The position numbers and the translations under genes are program-made. This document shows, piece by piece, positions 9,006-19,172 of a DNA stretch of 64,000 nucleotides. The number at the start of each line of letters is the position of its first letter. Within the stretch, counting starts at the first letter, position 1. Origin of the DNA: an uncultured Alphaproteobacteria bacterium (GTDB lineage: Bacteria; Pseudomonadota; Alphaproteobacteria; HIMB59; GCA-002718135); contig CACOIH010000004.1 of the NCBI GenBank assembly GCA_902627245.1, positions 1-64,000 on the forward strand, given 5' to 3'. The notes beneath the pieces were generated by a model that did no database searches, was not told where the DNA came from, and was given only the letters and a program-made list of their open reading frames with translations.

Positions 9006-9254
9006 TTATTTTTTACTTATTAAAGAAATTAATATTAAATAAATAATACTTAACAGACCTCCTGCAATTGAATAAAAAAAAATTACGGTTGCAGAAATAA
9101 AAAACATGAAAAAACTATCAATTTTGGAGAAAAAGAAAAATGGCTCATTTTGAGTTTGATCAAAAATACAGAGTAAAGAAACAATAAATAAAGATATCAA
9201 AAAGGTTCTTTTGTAATATTTGATCCAGTTATCTTCAAAAATTCTAAAATTCAT
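9006..9254 (-). CDS. hypothetical membrane protein
   Basis: 82 aa with two hydrophobic segments; no family recognised. Confidence 0.4.
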   Translation of the reverse strand: MNFRIFEDNWIKYYKRTFLISLFIVSLLCIFDQTQNEPFFFFSKIDSFFMFFISATVIFFYSIAGGLLSIIYLILISLISKK

Positions 9255-9305
9255 AGTTTTTTTATTTTACATGAAATTTAAATTTAATTAATAATTAATT
9301 AATAA

Positions 9306-10376
9306 ATGAGTTCACAATTTATTACAATTGAAGAAGGAAAATTAAAAGGAACTAAGCTCAATAGTTTATGGCTCCGTGAACGTTTGTCTGGAGAAATCTA
9401 TGTTGATCAAAATAATATGCAAAGATTATATGAGCCATCTTTACTAGATGAAGATCTATGTATTAAAGAATTCAGAATAGGTGATAATTTTATATCTATA
9501 ATTTTTAGTGACGGTGCTGAGGGTAAAATAAGTATTGATGAAATATATAATGAGATAAACTTTATAGATTGTATCCCACAAAAAAAAATATGGAACAAAA
9601 GTGATAAATTACAAGTATTTAACAACAACAAAATACATCAAGATAAAAATAGCTTAATTGAGATGCTTCGTTCTTTCTATGAATACGGATATGTAATTAT
9701 TGAAAATACTAAGGCAGAAGAAAATGAAGTCATAAATTTTGCTGAAAAAATAGGACCAGTTCGCACAACAAATTGGGGTAAATTATTTAATGTGGTATCA
9801 AAACCTAATCCAAATGATTTAGCTTATACTGCTCTTGAATTAAAATCACATTCTGATAATCCATATAGAAAGCCAGTTCCAGGTATTCAACTTCTGCATT
9901 GTATTGCAAATGAATCGACTGGAGGAGACTCTAGTTTGGTAGACGGGTTTAGTGTTTCTGAATATTTAAAAGAATATTATCATGATTTTTATGAAATTTT
10001 AACCCAAACGAATGTTAATTTTAAATTTACTGACGTAGATGTAATTTTAGAAAATAAATCTAAACTTATAGAACTTGATAGTGATGGAAATTTCAAACAA
10101 ATTAGTTTTAGTGGAAGACTTGATTATGTCCCTCTTTTAAAAGAGGAGAATTTAAAGATGTTCTATAAAGCCAGAAAATGTATGTATGAACTTTGTAATT
10201 CTGATCAATTTAAAATTAAATTTAGATTATCTAAAGGAATGATTGCTATGTTTGACAATCTTCGCACTTTGCACGGAAGGACAAAATTTGATCCTAATAC
10301 AGGGTTTCGACATTTACAAGGATGTTATATTGATCATGATGCCACTGAAGGTAAATTAAGAAGGTTATTAAAATAA
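9306..10376 (+). CDS. gamma-butyrobetaine/TauD-like Fe(II)/2-oxoglutarate dioxygenase
   Basis: N-terminal DUF971-like region (LNSLWLRERL) and TauD-like core (ELKSHSDNPYRKPVPGIQLLHC, MFDNLRTLHGRTKF). Confidence 0.8.
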   Translation: MSSQFITIEEGKLKGTKLNSLWLRERLSGEIYVDQNNMQRLYEPSLLDEDLCIKEFRIGDNFISIIFSDGAEGKISIDEIYNEINFIDCIPQKKIWNKSDKLQVFNNNKIHQDKNSLIEMLRSFYEYGYVIIENTKAEENEVINFAEKIGPVRTTNWGKLFNVVSKPNPNDLAYTALELKSHSDNPYRKPVPGIQLLHCIANESTGGDSSLVDGFSVSEYLKEYYHDFYEILTQTNVNFKFTDVDVILENKSKLIELDSDGNFKQISFSGRLDYVPLLKEENLKMFYKARKCMYELCNSDQFKIKFRLSKGMIAMFDNLRTLHGRTKFDPNTGFRHLQGCYIDHDATEGKLRRLLK

Positions 10377-10377
10377 T

Positions 10378-11445
10378 TTATACCTCAAATATTTTCTCTG
10401 CAGGATAATATTGATTAATTTTTTTATACCAATTTGAAAATTTATTTTTTTCTATTAGAGAAACAGTAAAGCCCCCAAATCCGCCACCTGTTAATCTTGC
10501 CCCTAAAGCTCCACATTGTATAGATCTTTCTACTATTTCATCAACATCATTTGTAGATGCTTCAAAATCTTTTGAGTATGAATTATGACTCTCAATCATT
10601 AATTTACCAAATTGTTTGATATCATCTTGTAATAAACATTCTTTGGCTTTCAAAACTCTGTTGTTTTCAGTCACAACATGTCTTGCTCTTTTAATAACTG
10701 TCGGACTTGATATTTTATCTGAGTCAAATTTATTTAACTCAACTCCACCTAAATATTCAACATCAAGTTCTTTTTCAGCTATCTTTAACTCATTAAAACG
10801 ATCATTGTATGAACTACTTCGTAAATTTCTTTGCACTTCAGAGTCAATAAGGCAAAATTTCCAATTCGATGGAAAATTTACAAGTTCATATTTTAGATTT
10901 AGGCAATCTAAAAAAAATGCTTTTCCATGAATTCCAATAGAAGATACCATTTGATCCATTATTCCACCTGATACTCCTATATAATCATGTTCAACTTTTT
11001 TAGCTAATATTGCAATGTGTTTCTCATCAATTTGAGTATGAAAATAGGAATTTAGAGCTTTAAGAGTAGAAACACACAATGCAGATGATGATGATATCCC
11101 TCTCTCTAGAGGTATTGAAGATGATATGTATACATTTAAGTGTTCTAATTTTATTTTTTTGTATTCATCAAAATATACAAATAAACAACCTTTTATATAA
11201 TCAGACCAATCATTGCTCTGAGACTTAATAAAATCATTAAATATTTTTTTTTCATTAAAATGCTCAGAAAATACTTCAAATTTACTCTCTTTATTCCTTG
11301 ATAACTCAATAGTATTTTTAAAACCAAGTAGAGTTGGCATTACATAACCCCCAGTGTAATCCGTGTGTTCTCCAATTAAATTTACACGAGCATTAGCACT
11401 TTCTTTTACAGCAGCTTTATGATTATATACATTTTCAAATCCCAT
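10378..11445 (-). CDS. galK: galactokinase (GHMP family)
   Basis: ARVNLIGEHTDYTGGYVMPT signature, LERGISSSSALCVS GHMP motif, GARLTGGGFGG. Confidence 0.85.
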   Translation of the reverse strand: MGFENVYNHKAAVKESANARVNLIGEHTDYTGGYVMPTLLGFKNTIELSRNKESKFEVFSEHFNEKKIFNDFIKSQSNDWSDYIKGCLFVYFDEYKKIKLEHLNVYISSSIPLERGISSSSALCVSTLKALNSYFHTQIDEKHIAILAKKVEHDYIGVSGGIMDQMVSSIGIHGKAFFLDCLNLKYELVNFPSNWKFCLIDSEVQRNLRSSSYNDRFNELKIAEKELDVEYLGGVELNKFDSDKISSPTVIKRARHVVTENNRVLKAKECLLQDDIKQFGKLMIESHNSYSKDFEASTNDVDEIVERSIQCGALGARLTGGGFGGFTVSLIEKNKFSNWYKKINQYYPAEKIFEV

Positions 11446-11456
11446 AAATTATAAAT

Positions 11457-13313
11457 ATGTTATTTCAGATAAATCCTTCATTTACAAAAAAAAATCAACT
11501 TAAATTAAATTTAAGTAAAAATTTAGTTAATCAAAATTTTAAATTATGTTTTTCTTTGGTTTATTCTATTCAATCTATAGACGGTGCTGAAATTGTAAAT
11601 CAAACTGGACGCTATTATGAACTTACTATCCAAAAAAATACAGTGTTGATTGATTTGCAAATACCTAGAATTGGTTCATATAACATGTCATGTGGTCCAG
11701 AGGGTACTTTCATTATAGATGATAAAAATAATTATATTAAGGTTGAGGTAAGTGATTTAAAATTTGAGAATAAAATTGCAGAAGTTAAGTATGATCAATC
11801 TATTGTAGATGATTATATCCCGATTGTTCCTGAACCATCAAAATGTATATTCAAGAAAGATTTTGTAGAAATAAATGATAAAACTTTCAAGCTAGTAAAT
11901 GATAATACAATTATTAAAAATATAATTAATTATACTGAAATACTAGAATTAACTTTTTCTAACGATAAAGGCTTCCCAATTCATTTTATCGAAAATAATT
12001 ATATAGAAGATGAGTACTCTCTTAAAATATCAAAAGACAAAATAGAAATATTTCATAAAAATTATGGTGGCAAGCTATATGGAATTATTTCATTAATTCA
12101 ATTGATAGATTTTTATAAAAATAAGCTTCCAATTGGCACAATACACGATAATCCAAAATATCAATGGAGAGGTATGCATCTCGATTGTGCAAGACAATTC
12201 TATACTATTGATGAAATCAAACGTTTGTTTGATTACATGGCATTATTTAAGCTTAATAGATTTCACTGGCATTTAACAGATAATGAAGCTTGGAGAATTG
12301 AAATTAAAAAATATCCAGATCTAGCATTAAATGGAGGATACAGAGGATATAATTTTAAAATACCACCATTGTATGGAAGTGGTTATGATAAATATGGAGG
12401 ATATTACTCTCAGGAAGATATCAAAGATTTAATTATATATGCAAAAAAATTAAATATTGAGATTATGCCTGAAATTGATTTACCAGCACATTCTTGGGCA
12501 TTACTAGAAATTATGCCAGAGCTTAGAGAACAGTCTTCAAATATAGTTAGTGAAGATGTTGGTTCATACAAGAATAATACAATTAATCCATCCTTAGAAA
12601 AAACTATAACTTTTTTAAAAGATATGTTGACCGAAGTAAGTTCTATATTCTCATACAGTATAATTCATGTAGGCGTGGATGAAAGACCAAGTAATGCGTG
12701 GGAAGGCTCTACAGCAATTATCGAGTTTATGAAAAAAAACAATATTAAGACACAAGAAGAATATCAAGATTACTATTTGAATTTTTTAATAGATTTTTTA
12801 AAATCAAAAAATAAAAGAACTGCTGCATGGAATGAGGCTGCAGTGTCACCTCATATTAATCATGGCGTAGGCGGAAGTGCTGGAAAAGTTGATAAAACAT
12901 GTTTAATCTTTTCATGGGAACATTCAGATGTTGCTAAAGAAACAACAGACAAAGGATTTGAAACAATACTTTGTCCTGGTCAAAAAACATATTTTGATAT
13001 GGCTTATAATAATTCAACTGAAGAAAGAGGTATTTGTTGGGCTGCTACCATAGAAGTAAAAGATATTTATGAATGGAATCCAATTAAAGACATAAAAAAG
13101 ACAGAGTTCATAAAAGGTTTGCAAGGTCAACTGTGGTCGGAGACAATTACAGATAAAAAATTTTTTGATCAAATGATTAACCCAAGATTAGCAACTTTAT
13201 CAGAAGTTGCATGGAAAGGAAAAATTTCTAGAAAATGGATAGTATTTCGTTCAGCTCTTTTAAATTCTATGCATTTATTAAAAAAATTAGGCTGGCGATA
13301 TCACAATTTTTAA
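11457..13313 (+). CDS. beta-N-acetylhexosaminidase (GH20), no evident signal peptide
   Basis: YQWRGMHLDCARQFY, NRFHWHLTDNEAWRIEIKKYP, MPEIDLPAHSWA, IHVGVDERP, LQGQLWSETI motifs. Confidence 0.88.
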   Translation: MLFQINPSFTKKNQLKLNLSKNLVNQNFKLCFSLVYSIQSIDGAEIVNQTGRYYELTIQKNTVLIDLQIPRIGSYNMSCGPEGTFIIDDKNNYIKVEVSDLKFENKIAEVKYDQSIVDDYIPIVPEPSKCIFKKDFVEINDKTFKLVNDNTIIKNIINYTEILELTFSNDKGFPIHFIENNYIEDEYSLKISKDKIEIFHKNYGGKLYGIISLIQLIDFYKNKLPIGTIHDNPKYQWRGMHLDCARQFYTIDEIKRLFDYMALFKLNRFHWHLTDNEAWRIEIKKYPDLALNGGYRGYNFKIPPLYGSGYDKYGGYYSQEDIKDLIIYAKKLNIEIMPEIDLPAHSWALLEIMPELREQSSNIVSEDVGSYKNNTINPSLEKTITFLKDMLTEVSSIFSYSIIHVGVDERPSNAWEGSTAIIEFMKKNNIKTQEEYQDYYLNFLIDFLKSKNKRTAAWNEAAVSPHINHGVGGSAGKVDKTCLIFSWEHSDVAKETTDKGFETILCPGQKTYFDMAYNNSTEERGICWAATIEVKDIYEWNPIKDIKKTEFIKGLQGQLWSETITDKKFFDQMINPRLATLSEVAWKGKISRKWIVFRSALLNSMHLLKKLGWRYHNF

Positions 13314-13331
13314 TGTTAAAGTAAGATAAAT

Positions 13332-14477
13332 ATGAAAATAGGTGCAGTAGGTTTTGGGAGTAGAATAGCAGGTGTTTACAATGAATTTTCTAAAATTAAT
13401 CCAAATTTTGAAATGGTTGCTTATGTAGATCCTCAGCCAATAGGTAAAGAATTTGCTGTGAAAAATAATTTTTTTCCAAATAAATCATATGAAAGTTTAA
13501 ACGAAATGTTAGATCAAGAAAAACTAGATATGTTAATGATTGGGTCTCCTAATCATTTACATTTAGATCACATTAAGCTTGGATTAAGAGCTGGATTACA
13601 AATATTTGCTGAAAAACCCATAGTAATAAGTGAACAAGAAACTTTTGAGTTAGCAAAACTAATTAAAGAATATGGCAAAGAAAAAATTATCGTTGGTTTA
13701 GTGCTAAGATATTCGCAACAAGCAAGATCTGTAAGAAAGTTGTTAAATCAAAACGCTATAGGTAATATAATATCGATTGAAGCTTCAGAACACATAGTGC
13801 CATCCCATGGTGCTTTCTTTATGAGAAATTGGAGAAGAAAGCAAAAATATTCAGGAGGTTTTATGCTTGAAAAATGTTGCCATGATATTGATTTTTATTC
13901 AATGATTACAGCAAGCAGGCCTATTAAAGTTGCTAGTTTTGGCTCAAGAAGATCTTTTATACCAGATAATCTACCGACAGGTTCTCACGAACAATATACA
14001 AAAGACAGACTGAAAGGTTGGGAGTCAAAATCAAATGTTTTTGATAGCGATGCTGATATTGTCGATCATCAAGTAGCAATAATAGAATACGAAAATAAAG
14101 CAGTATTATCTTTTCATACCAATATGAAAGTTCCAGATGAATTTAGAAGATTTGCAGTAATAGGGTCTTCAGGAATGATTGAGGGAGATTTTGTCAGAGG
14201 ATTTATGAAAGCTCATGATGAAAATAATAATGTACTTATTGACGAAGATTATGGAGCGGCTTTTGGAAAAGAAATAAAAGGTCACTATGGCGCAGATAGC
14301 ATGATGGCTAAAGATATTAATAATTATTTATTAAAAAATAACAAAGAATTACCAGTTGGTGTAATAGAGTGTATGGAGGCAGGAATTGTTGCTATGAAAA
14401 TAGACGAAGCTAGAAATACTGGTAAAGTAATTGACTTAACAAGCACTTGGGATAAATTTGATTCCTTATTAAGTTAG
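13332..14477 (+). CDS. Gfo/Idh/MocA family oxidoreductase
   Basis: N-terminal GAVGFGSRIAG fold, MLMIGSPNHLHLDHIKLGLRAGLQIFAEKP. Confidence 0.85.
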   Translation: MKIGAVGFGSRIAGVYNEFSKINPNFEMVAYVDPQPIGKEFAVKNNFFPNKSYESLNEMLDQEKLDMLMIGSPNHLHLDHIKLGLRAGLQIFAEKPIVISEQETFELAKLIKEYGKEKIIVGLVLRYSQQARSVRKLLNQNAIGNIISIEASEHIVPSHGAFFMRNWRRKQKYSGGFMLEKCCHDIDFYSMITASRPIKVASFGSRRSFIPDNLPTGSHEQYTKDRLKGWESKSNVFDSDADIVDHQVAIIEYENKAVLSFHTNMKVPDEFRRFAVIGSSGMIEGDFVRGFMKAHDENNNVLIDEDYGAAFGKEIKGHYGADSMMAKDINNYLLKNNKELPVGVIECMEAGIVAMKIDEARNTGKVIDLTSTWDKFDSLLS

Positions 14478-14482
14478 TAATT

Positions 14483-15382
14483 ATGAAACAAAAATTAAAA
14501 TCATATAATGCCCAAACATATATCGCATATGCACTAATTGCGCCTGCTGCCATTTATATAATTCTTATTGTTGCTTGGCCATTATTAGAAACAATTAGAT
14601 TATCTTTCACAAATTCTAGCTTAGCAGGTGAAGATTATGTTGGTTTAGAAAATTATCAAAAAATGTTTTCTAGTAAAAAATTTAATGGAATAGTTACCAG
14701 AACATTTGTTTGGATGTTTTTTTCAGTCTCTTTAAAACTTATTATTGGTTTAATTGGAGCTGTTTTACTTAATGCTAATTTAAAAGGAAGATCAATTTTC
14801 AGGGTACTTGTAATGCCTCCTTGGGTAGTTCCGATTGCAATTGGGATGCTTGGCTGGTTATGGTTATATAACGGTTATTTTGGAATTATTGCAGGTGTAG
14901 GTATGCGAACTGGTATATTGGATGGTCCTTTTGGATTTCTTGCTTACAAACAAAGTGCCTTTATTTCTACAATAATTGCAGATGTATGGGTTGGAACACC
15001 AATGGTAACAGTTTTCTTTTTAGCTGCAATGCAGGGCGTTCCAAGAGATTTATATGAAGCTGCTTATTGTGATGGTGCTTCGAGATGGGATAGATTTTTT
15101 AAAATTACATTACCTCAAATCACCCCTGTAATTATTACAATGTCATTGTTATCTGCTATTTGGACATTCAACTCATTTGAAATAATCTGGATACTAACTG
15201 AAGGTGGACCAAGAGGGGCTACAACTACATTAATTATCGATACCTATAAACAAGCATTAGGAAATTATAAATTTGGAAGAGGGGCTGCTAGAGCCGTTGT
15301 TGTAATGATTTTATTAATGTTATTTGCAGGTTTTTATCTAGCTTTACTTGCTAGAATTAATAAGAAAATTTCTCATGAATAA
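14483..15382 (+). CDS. CUT1 sugar ABC transporter permease (MalF-like)
   Basis: EAAYCDGASRWDRFFKITLPQITP EAA loop; polytopic. Confidence 0.88.
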   Translation: MKQKLKSYNAQTYIAYALIAPAAIYIILIVAWPLLETIRLSFTNSSLAGEDYVGLENYQKMFSSKKFNGIVTRTFVWMFFSVSLKLIIGLIGAVLLNANLKGRSIFRVLVMPPWVVPIAIGMLGWLWLYNGYFGIIAGVGMRTGILDGPFGFLAYKQSAFISTIIADVWVGTPMVTVFFLAAMQGVPRDLYEAAYCDGASRWDRFFKITLPQITPVIITMSLLSAIWTFNSFEIIWILTEGGPRGATTTLIIDTYKQALGNYKFGRGAARAVVVMILLMLFAGFYLALLARINKKISHE

Positions 15383-16214
15383 ATATAATCCTTTTGAAAA
15401 AATATTAATCTATTCAGGCATATTGGTCTTTATGACTTTTATTCTTTTACCTTTTATCGAAATGTTTTATGCATCGCTTCGACCTTTAAATCATTTATTT
15501 AGATCTCCTTATCAATTTTATTCTGATGATTTATCTTTTTGGGCTTATCGAGAAATGTGGAATACTGTGCCAATGCTTGGAAGATATATCTTTAATAGTT
15601 TTTTTCTGGCTTCTTGCGTTGCAATACTAACTCTTCTCTTTGTTATTCCTGCAGCTTACGCTTACGCACGTTTTAAATTTCCAGCTAAGAATACTAGCTT
15701 ATACTTACTTCTGGCAATTAATATGTTTTCTGGTGCAGTAATTTTAATACCACTATACAAACTCTTAAGGACTTTAGGTTTATTAAATAGTTATCAATCT
15801 ATGATTATTCCGGGAGTGGCTTTTCTAATTCCAACATCAATATGGTTACTTAAGTCTTACTTTGAAAAAATACCAATAGATCTAGAGGAGGCTGCTTTCG
15901 TTGATGGTGCATCAAGAGTACAAATACTTAGGCATATCATAGCTCCTTTAAGTACACCTGGATTAGTTGTAGTTGGTATCTATGCTTTCATCGGTGCGTA
16001 TGCTCAACAGTTTTTATTTGCGATAACTTTCAATCAGAAGAAAGAATATATGCCAATTCCAACAGGGTTATATGAATTTATAGGATATCAAAGTGTTAAA
16101 TGGAATGAAATGATGGCAGCTGCATTAGTAGGAATGTTACCTGTGTTATTATTATTTATTTTTTTACAAAAATATATTGTAGAGGGACTCACTGCGGGTG
16201 CAGTAAAAAACTAA
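15375..16214 (+). CDS. CUT1 sugar ABC transporter permease (MalG-like), copy A
   Basis: ATG at 15375 overlaps the preceding stop; LEEAAFVDGASRVQILRHIIAPL EAA loop; 279 aa. Confidence 0.88.
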   Translation: MNKYNPFEKILIYSGILVFMTFILLPFIEMFYASLRPLNHLFRSPYQFYSDDLSFWAYREMWNTVPMLGRYIFNSFFLASCVAILTLLFVIPAAYAYARFKFPAKNTSLYLLLAINMFSGAVILIPLYKLLRTLGLLNSYQSMIIPGVAFLIPTSIWLLKSYFEKIPIDLEEAAFVDGASRVQILRHIIAPLSTPGLVVVGIYAFIGAYAQQFLFAITFNQKKEYMPIPTGLYEFIGYQSVKWNEMMAAALVGMLPVLLLFIFLQKYIVEGLTAGAVKN

Positions 16215-16215
16215 A

Positions 16216-17055
16216 TTGGATAAATATAATATATACGAAAAGATATTATTATATTCAGGAATATTAGTCTTTATGATTTTTATTCTTTTGCCTTTTGTCG
16301 AAATGTTTTATGCATCGCTTCGACCTTTAGATCATTTATTTCGTTCACCATATCAATTTTACTCAGATGATTTATCTTTTTGGGCTTATCGAGAAATGTG
16401 GAATACTGTACCTATGCTTCCACGATATATTTTTAACAGTTTTTTTCTTGCCTCAGTAACTTCAATAATTACTTTGCTTTTTGTAATTCCTGCAGCTTAC
16501 TCTTACGCGCGTTTTAAATTTCCTTTTAAAAATTCTTCACTCTATATTTTATTAGCAATAAATATGTTTTCAGGTGCGGTTTTATTAATTCCTCTTTACA
16601 AAGTTTTAAGAACATTTGGTTTGCTAAATACATATCAAGCCATGATAGTTCCAGGAGTTGCTTTTTTGATCCCAACATCAATATGGTTACTGAAATCTTA
16701 TTTTGCTAAAATACCAATTGATTTGGAGGAGGCTGCCTTCGTTGATGGAGCTTCAAGAATTCAAATTTTAAGACATATAATTGCGCCTCTTAGTGCTCCT
16801 GGTCTTGTAGTTGTTGGGATATATGCTTTTATAGGATCTTATGCTCAGCAGTTTTTATTTGCAATAACTTTTAATCAAAAAAAAGAATACATGCCTATTC
16901 CCTCAGGTCTTTATGAATTTATTGGTTACACAACAGTTAAATGGAATGAAATGATGGCAGCTTCTCTCGTTGGTATAGCGCCTGTCTTAATTATTTTTCT
17001 TTTCCTGCAGAAGTATATTGTTGCTGGATTGACTTCTGGAGCTGTAAAAAACTAG
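16216..17055 (+). CDS. CUT1 sugar ABC transporter permease (MalG-like), copy B (tandem paralogue)
   Basis: TTG start 1 nt after copy A stop; also 279 aa and very similar to copy A along its full length. Confidence 0.85.
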   Translation: MDKYNIYEKILLYSGILVFMIFILLPFVEMFYASLRPLDHLFRSPYQFYSDDLSFWAYREMWNTVPMLPRYIFNSFFLASVTSIITLLFVIPAAYSYARFKFPFKNSSLYILLAINMFSGAVLLIPLYKVLRTFGLLNTYQAMIVPGVAFLIPTSIWLLKSYFAKIPIDLEEAAFVDGASRIQILRHIIAPLSAPGLVVVGIYAFIGSYAQQFLFAITFNQKKEYMPIPSGLYEFIGYTTVKWNEMMAASLVGIAPVLIIFLFLQKYIVAGLTSGAVKN

Positions 17056-17071
17056 AGAAATACTTAAAATC

Positions 17072-17095
17072 TAACTTGCTTCATAGAGCTAGTTA
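17072..17095 (+). other. intercistronic stem-loop between permease B and SBP
   Basis: TAACT(T)GCT-tcatag-AGC(T)AGTTA. Confidence 0.35.
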
Positions 17096-17130
17096 ATGTT
17101 ACTCTTTCTTATAATTTAAATGGAGGAAAT

Positions 17131-18342
17131 ATGACTTTTAAAAAACTATCTTCATTTCTTACGATTGCTATACTTTCACTAGTTGGTTTTAAAGCATATG
17201 CTGCCGATGTTCACGGTGTATTCTGTGGTGGTGAACTTCGACCTAATTATGTTGAAATAGCAGATGAGTACATGAAAAATAATCCTGGTGTAAATGTTAC
17301 TCTCGAGGCTGTTCCTTGGGGTACTTGTCAGGACAAAGTAATAAATCTTGCAATAGCTGGTGATCCAGTTGCATTTTCATATGTTGGATCAAGAACCCTA
17401 AAAGGTCTTGCAGAAAATGGACATATTTTAGAAACAAATATTCCAGCTGATCAAAAGGCGATGTATCAACCTGGTATATTAAACACAGTTACACATATGG
17501 GTAAGACATGGGGTTTCCCTCATGCGTTTTCAACTAAAGCACTCTTTATGAATTGTGGTCTTTTAGAAAAAGCAGGTGTTGCTTGTGAAGGTCCACAAAC
17601 TTGGGATGAATTATATTCAATGGCTGAAGCTGTAACAAAAAATGTTGATGGTGCGTCAGGAATGGGATTAGCTGGCAAAGATTTTGATAATACTATGCAT
17701 CAATTCTTAAACTACCTATACAGTAACGGAGGACAAGTTATTGATCCAATGACAAATGAAATAACTTTGAATTCATCTAACACTGTTGAGACATTAGAAT
17801 TTTATGGGAAGTTAGCAAATGTTTCTCAAGAAGGTCCTTTAGCTTGGGAGAGATCTCAATTAACAGAACTATTTAATGATGAAAAAATTGCTATGTATAT
17901 CAATGGACCTTGGGGAAGAGGTCAGCATAAGGAAGGTCTAGATGTTAAAACAGTTAGAATTCCTGCTGGACCACAAGGTAGCCAAGGTACACTTCTAATC
18001 ACTGATAGTATTGCGGTTTTCAATAATACAGGTGTTGAAGAGCATGCAATGGCATTGGCTAGTATTATTTCATCTGGTGACTCTCAGTACAGTCTAGATA
18101 CTGATTGGGGTTTAACTCCAATCATGCAATATCCTCAGATTGGAAAAGTAGCACCTTACAATGAAGATTACTGGATGATGTTTATTGATGCAATCGGTGA
18201 TGGTGGACCTGAGCCATTATTTGTTGATTACAAAGCATTCCAAACTGTAATGAACTCTATGATTCAAGGATCAATCCTTGGAGAAGGAGATGCAGCTGAT
18301 TTAGTTGCAGAAGCAGCTGAAGAATTGGAAGAATATAAATAA
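17131..18342 (+). CDS. sugar ABC transporter substrate-binding protein
   Basis: Signal peptide MTFKKLSSFLTIAILSLVGFKAYAA; family 1 SBP-like; GGAGG SD; adjacent to permeases. Confidence 0.85.
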   Translation: MTFKKLSSFLTIAILSLVGFKAYAADVHGVFCGGELRPNYVEIADEYMKNNPGVNVTLEAVPWGTCQDKVINLAIAGDPVAFSYVGSRTLKGLAENGHILETNIPADQKAMYQPGILNTVTHMGKTWGFPHAFSTKALFMNCGLLEKAGVACEGPQTWDELYSMAEAVTKNVDGASGMGLAGKDFDNTMHQFLNYLYSNGGQVIDPMTNEITLNSSNTVETLEFYGKLANVSQEGPLAWERSQLTELFNDEKIAMYINGPWGRGQHKEGLDVKTVRIPAGPQGSQGTLLITDSIAVFNNTGVEEHAMALASIISSGDSQYSLDTDWGLTPIMQYPQIGKVAPYNEDYWMMFIDAIGDGGPEPLFVDYKAFQTVMNSMIQGSILGEGDAADLVAEAAEELEEYK

Positions 18343-18356
18343 TATAAATTTTATAT

Positions 18357-18376
18357 CTGGGGCATTATTGCCCCAG
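18357..18376 (+). terminator. stem-loop after SBP gene
   Basis: CTGGGGCA-TTAT-TGCCCCAG followed by TTTATTTATT. Confidence 0.7.
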
Positions 18377-18386
18377 TTTATTTATT

Positions 18387-19118
18387 ATGAAAAAAGCACC
18401 TAACAAAGATTACTCATCAAAAATTAACTTAATATTAAAAAAAATATCTAAAGAAGAAAGTAAAAAATTTATTAAATGTGCGAAGTTAATAAAAAATTCA
18501 TATAAAAAAGGTGGTCAACTATTTATTTTTGGCACAGGTCATTCAAAGTTACTTGCTGAAGAATCTTTTCATAGAGCTGGTGGCTATGCTGCTGCATGTC
18601 CAATAAGAAGCGATGAAATAAATTTTTCTAAAGGTACAGACAAAGCCACGGCTTTAGAAAGAACTGCTAATGTTGCCAAAAGAGCTCTTGAAAAATATAA
18701 ATTAACATCAAAAGATATCTTGATGATAGTATCAAATTCAGGAGTAAATCATGCTCCAGTTGAAGCAGCATTAATTGCTAAGAAAAAGAAAATAAAAACT
18801 ATTGCTCTTACTTCTTATAAGTTTTCAAAACAGGCACCACTTTCTAAGTTAAAGAAAAGATTATATGAAATTTGTGACGTTTATATTGATAATAAAATTC
18901 CCCCAGGAGATGCTGTTGTTGGTGTAAACAAAATGATGGTGGGACCTGCTTCAACAATTACTGGATCATTTATATTAAATTCTATTCTTGTAGAGGTGGC
19001 AAATTTGTTGAAAAACGAAAAAATATTTCCATTTTACATAAGTGTAAATATGCCTGGGGCTAAAGAAAATAATGATAAGCTGGTAAAAAAGTATAAAAAA
19101 ATTAATCCTCATTTATAA
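18387..19118 (+). CDS. SIS domain protein (UPF0309-like)
   Basis: GGQLFIFGTGHSKLLAEESFHRAGG, DILMIVSNSGVNHAPVE SIS motifs. Confidence 0.78.
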   Translation: MKKAPNKDYSSKINLILKKISKEESKKFIKCAKLIKNSYKKGGQLFIFGTGHSKLLAEESFHRAGGYAAACPIRSDEINFSKGTDKATALERTANVAKRALEKYKLTSKDILMIVSNSGVNHAPVEAALIAKKKKIKTIALTSYKFSKQAPLSKLKKRLYEICDVYIDNKIPPGDAVVGVNKMMVGPASTITGSFILNSILVEVANLLKNEKIFPFYISVNMPGAKENNDKLVKKYKKINPHL

Positions 19119-19172
19119 TTAGTTGTCTTATCTCAAAATATTAAATATTTATATTATTTCTTATAAAAATTT

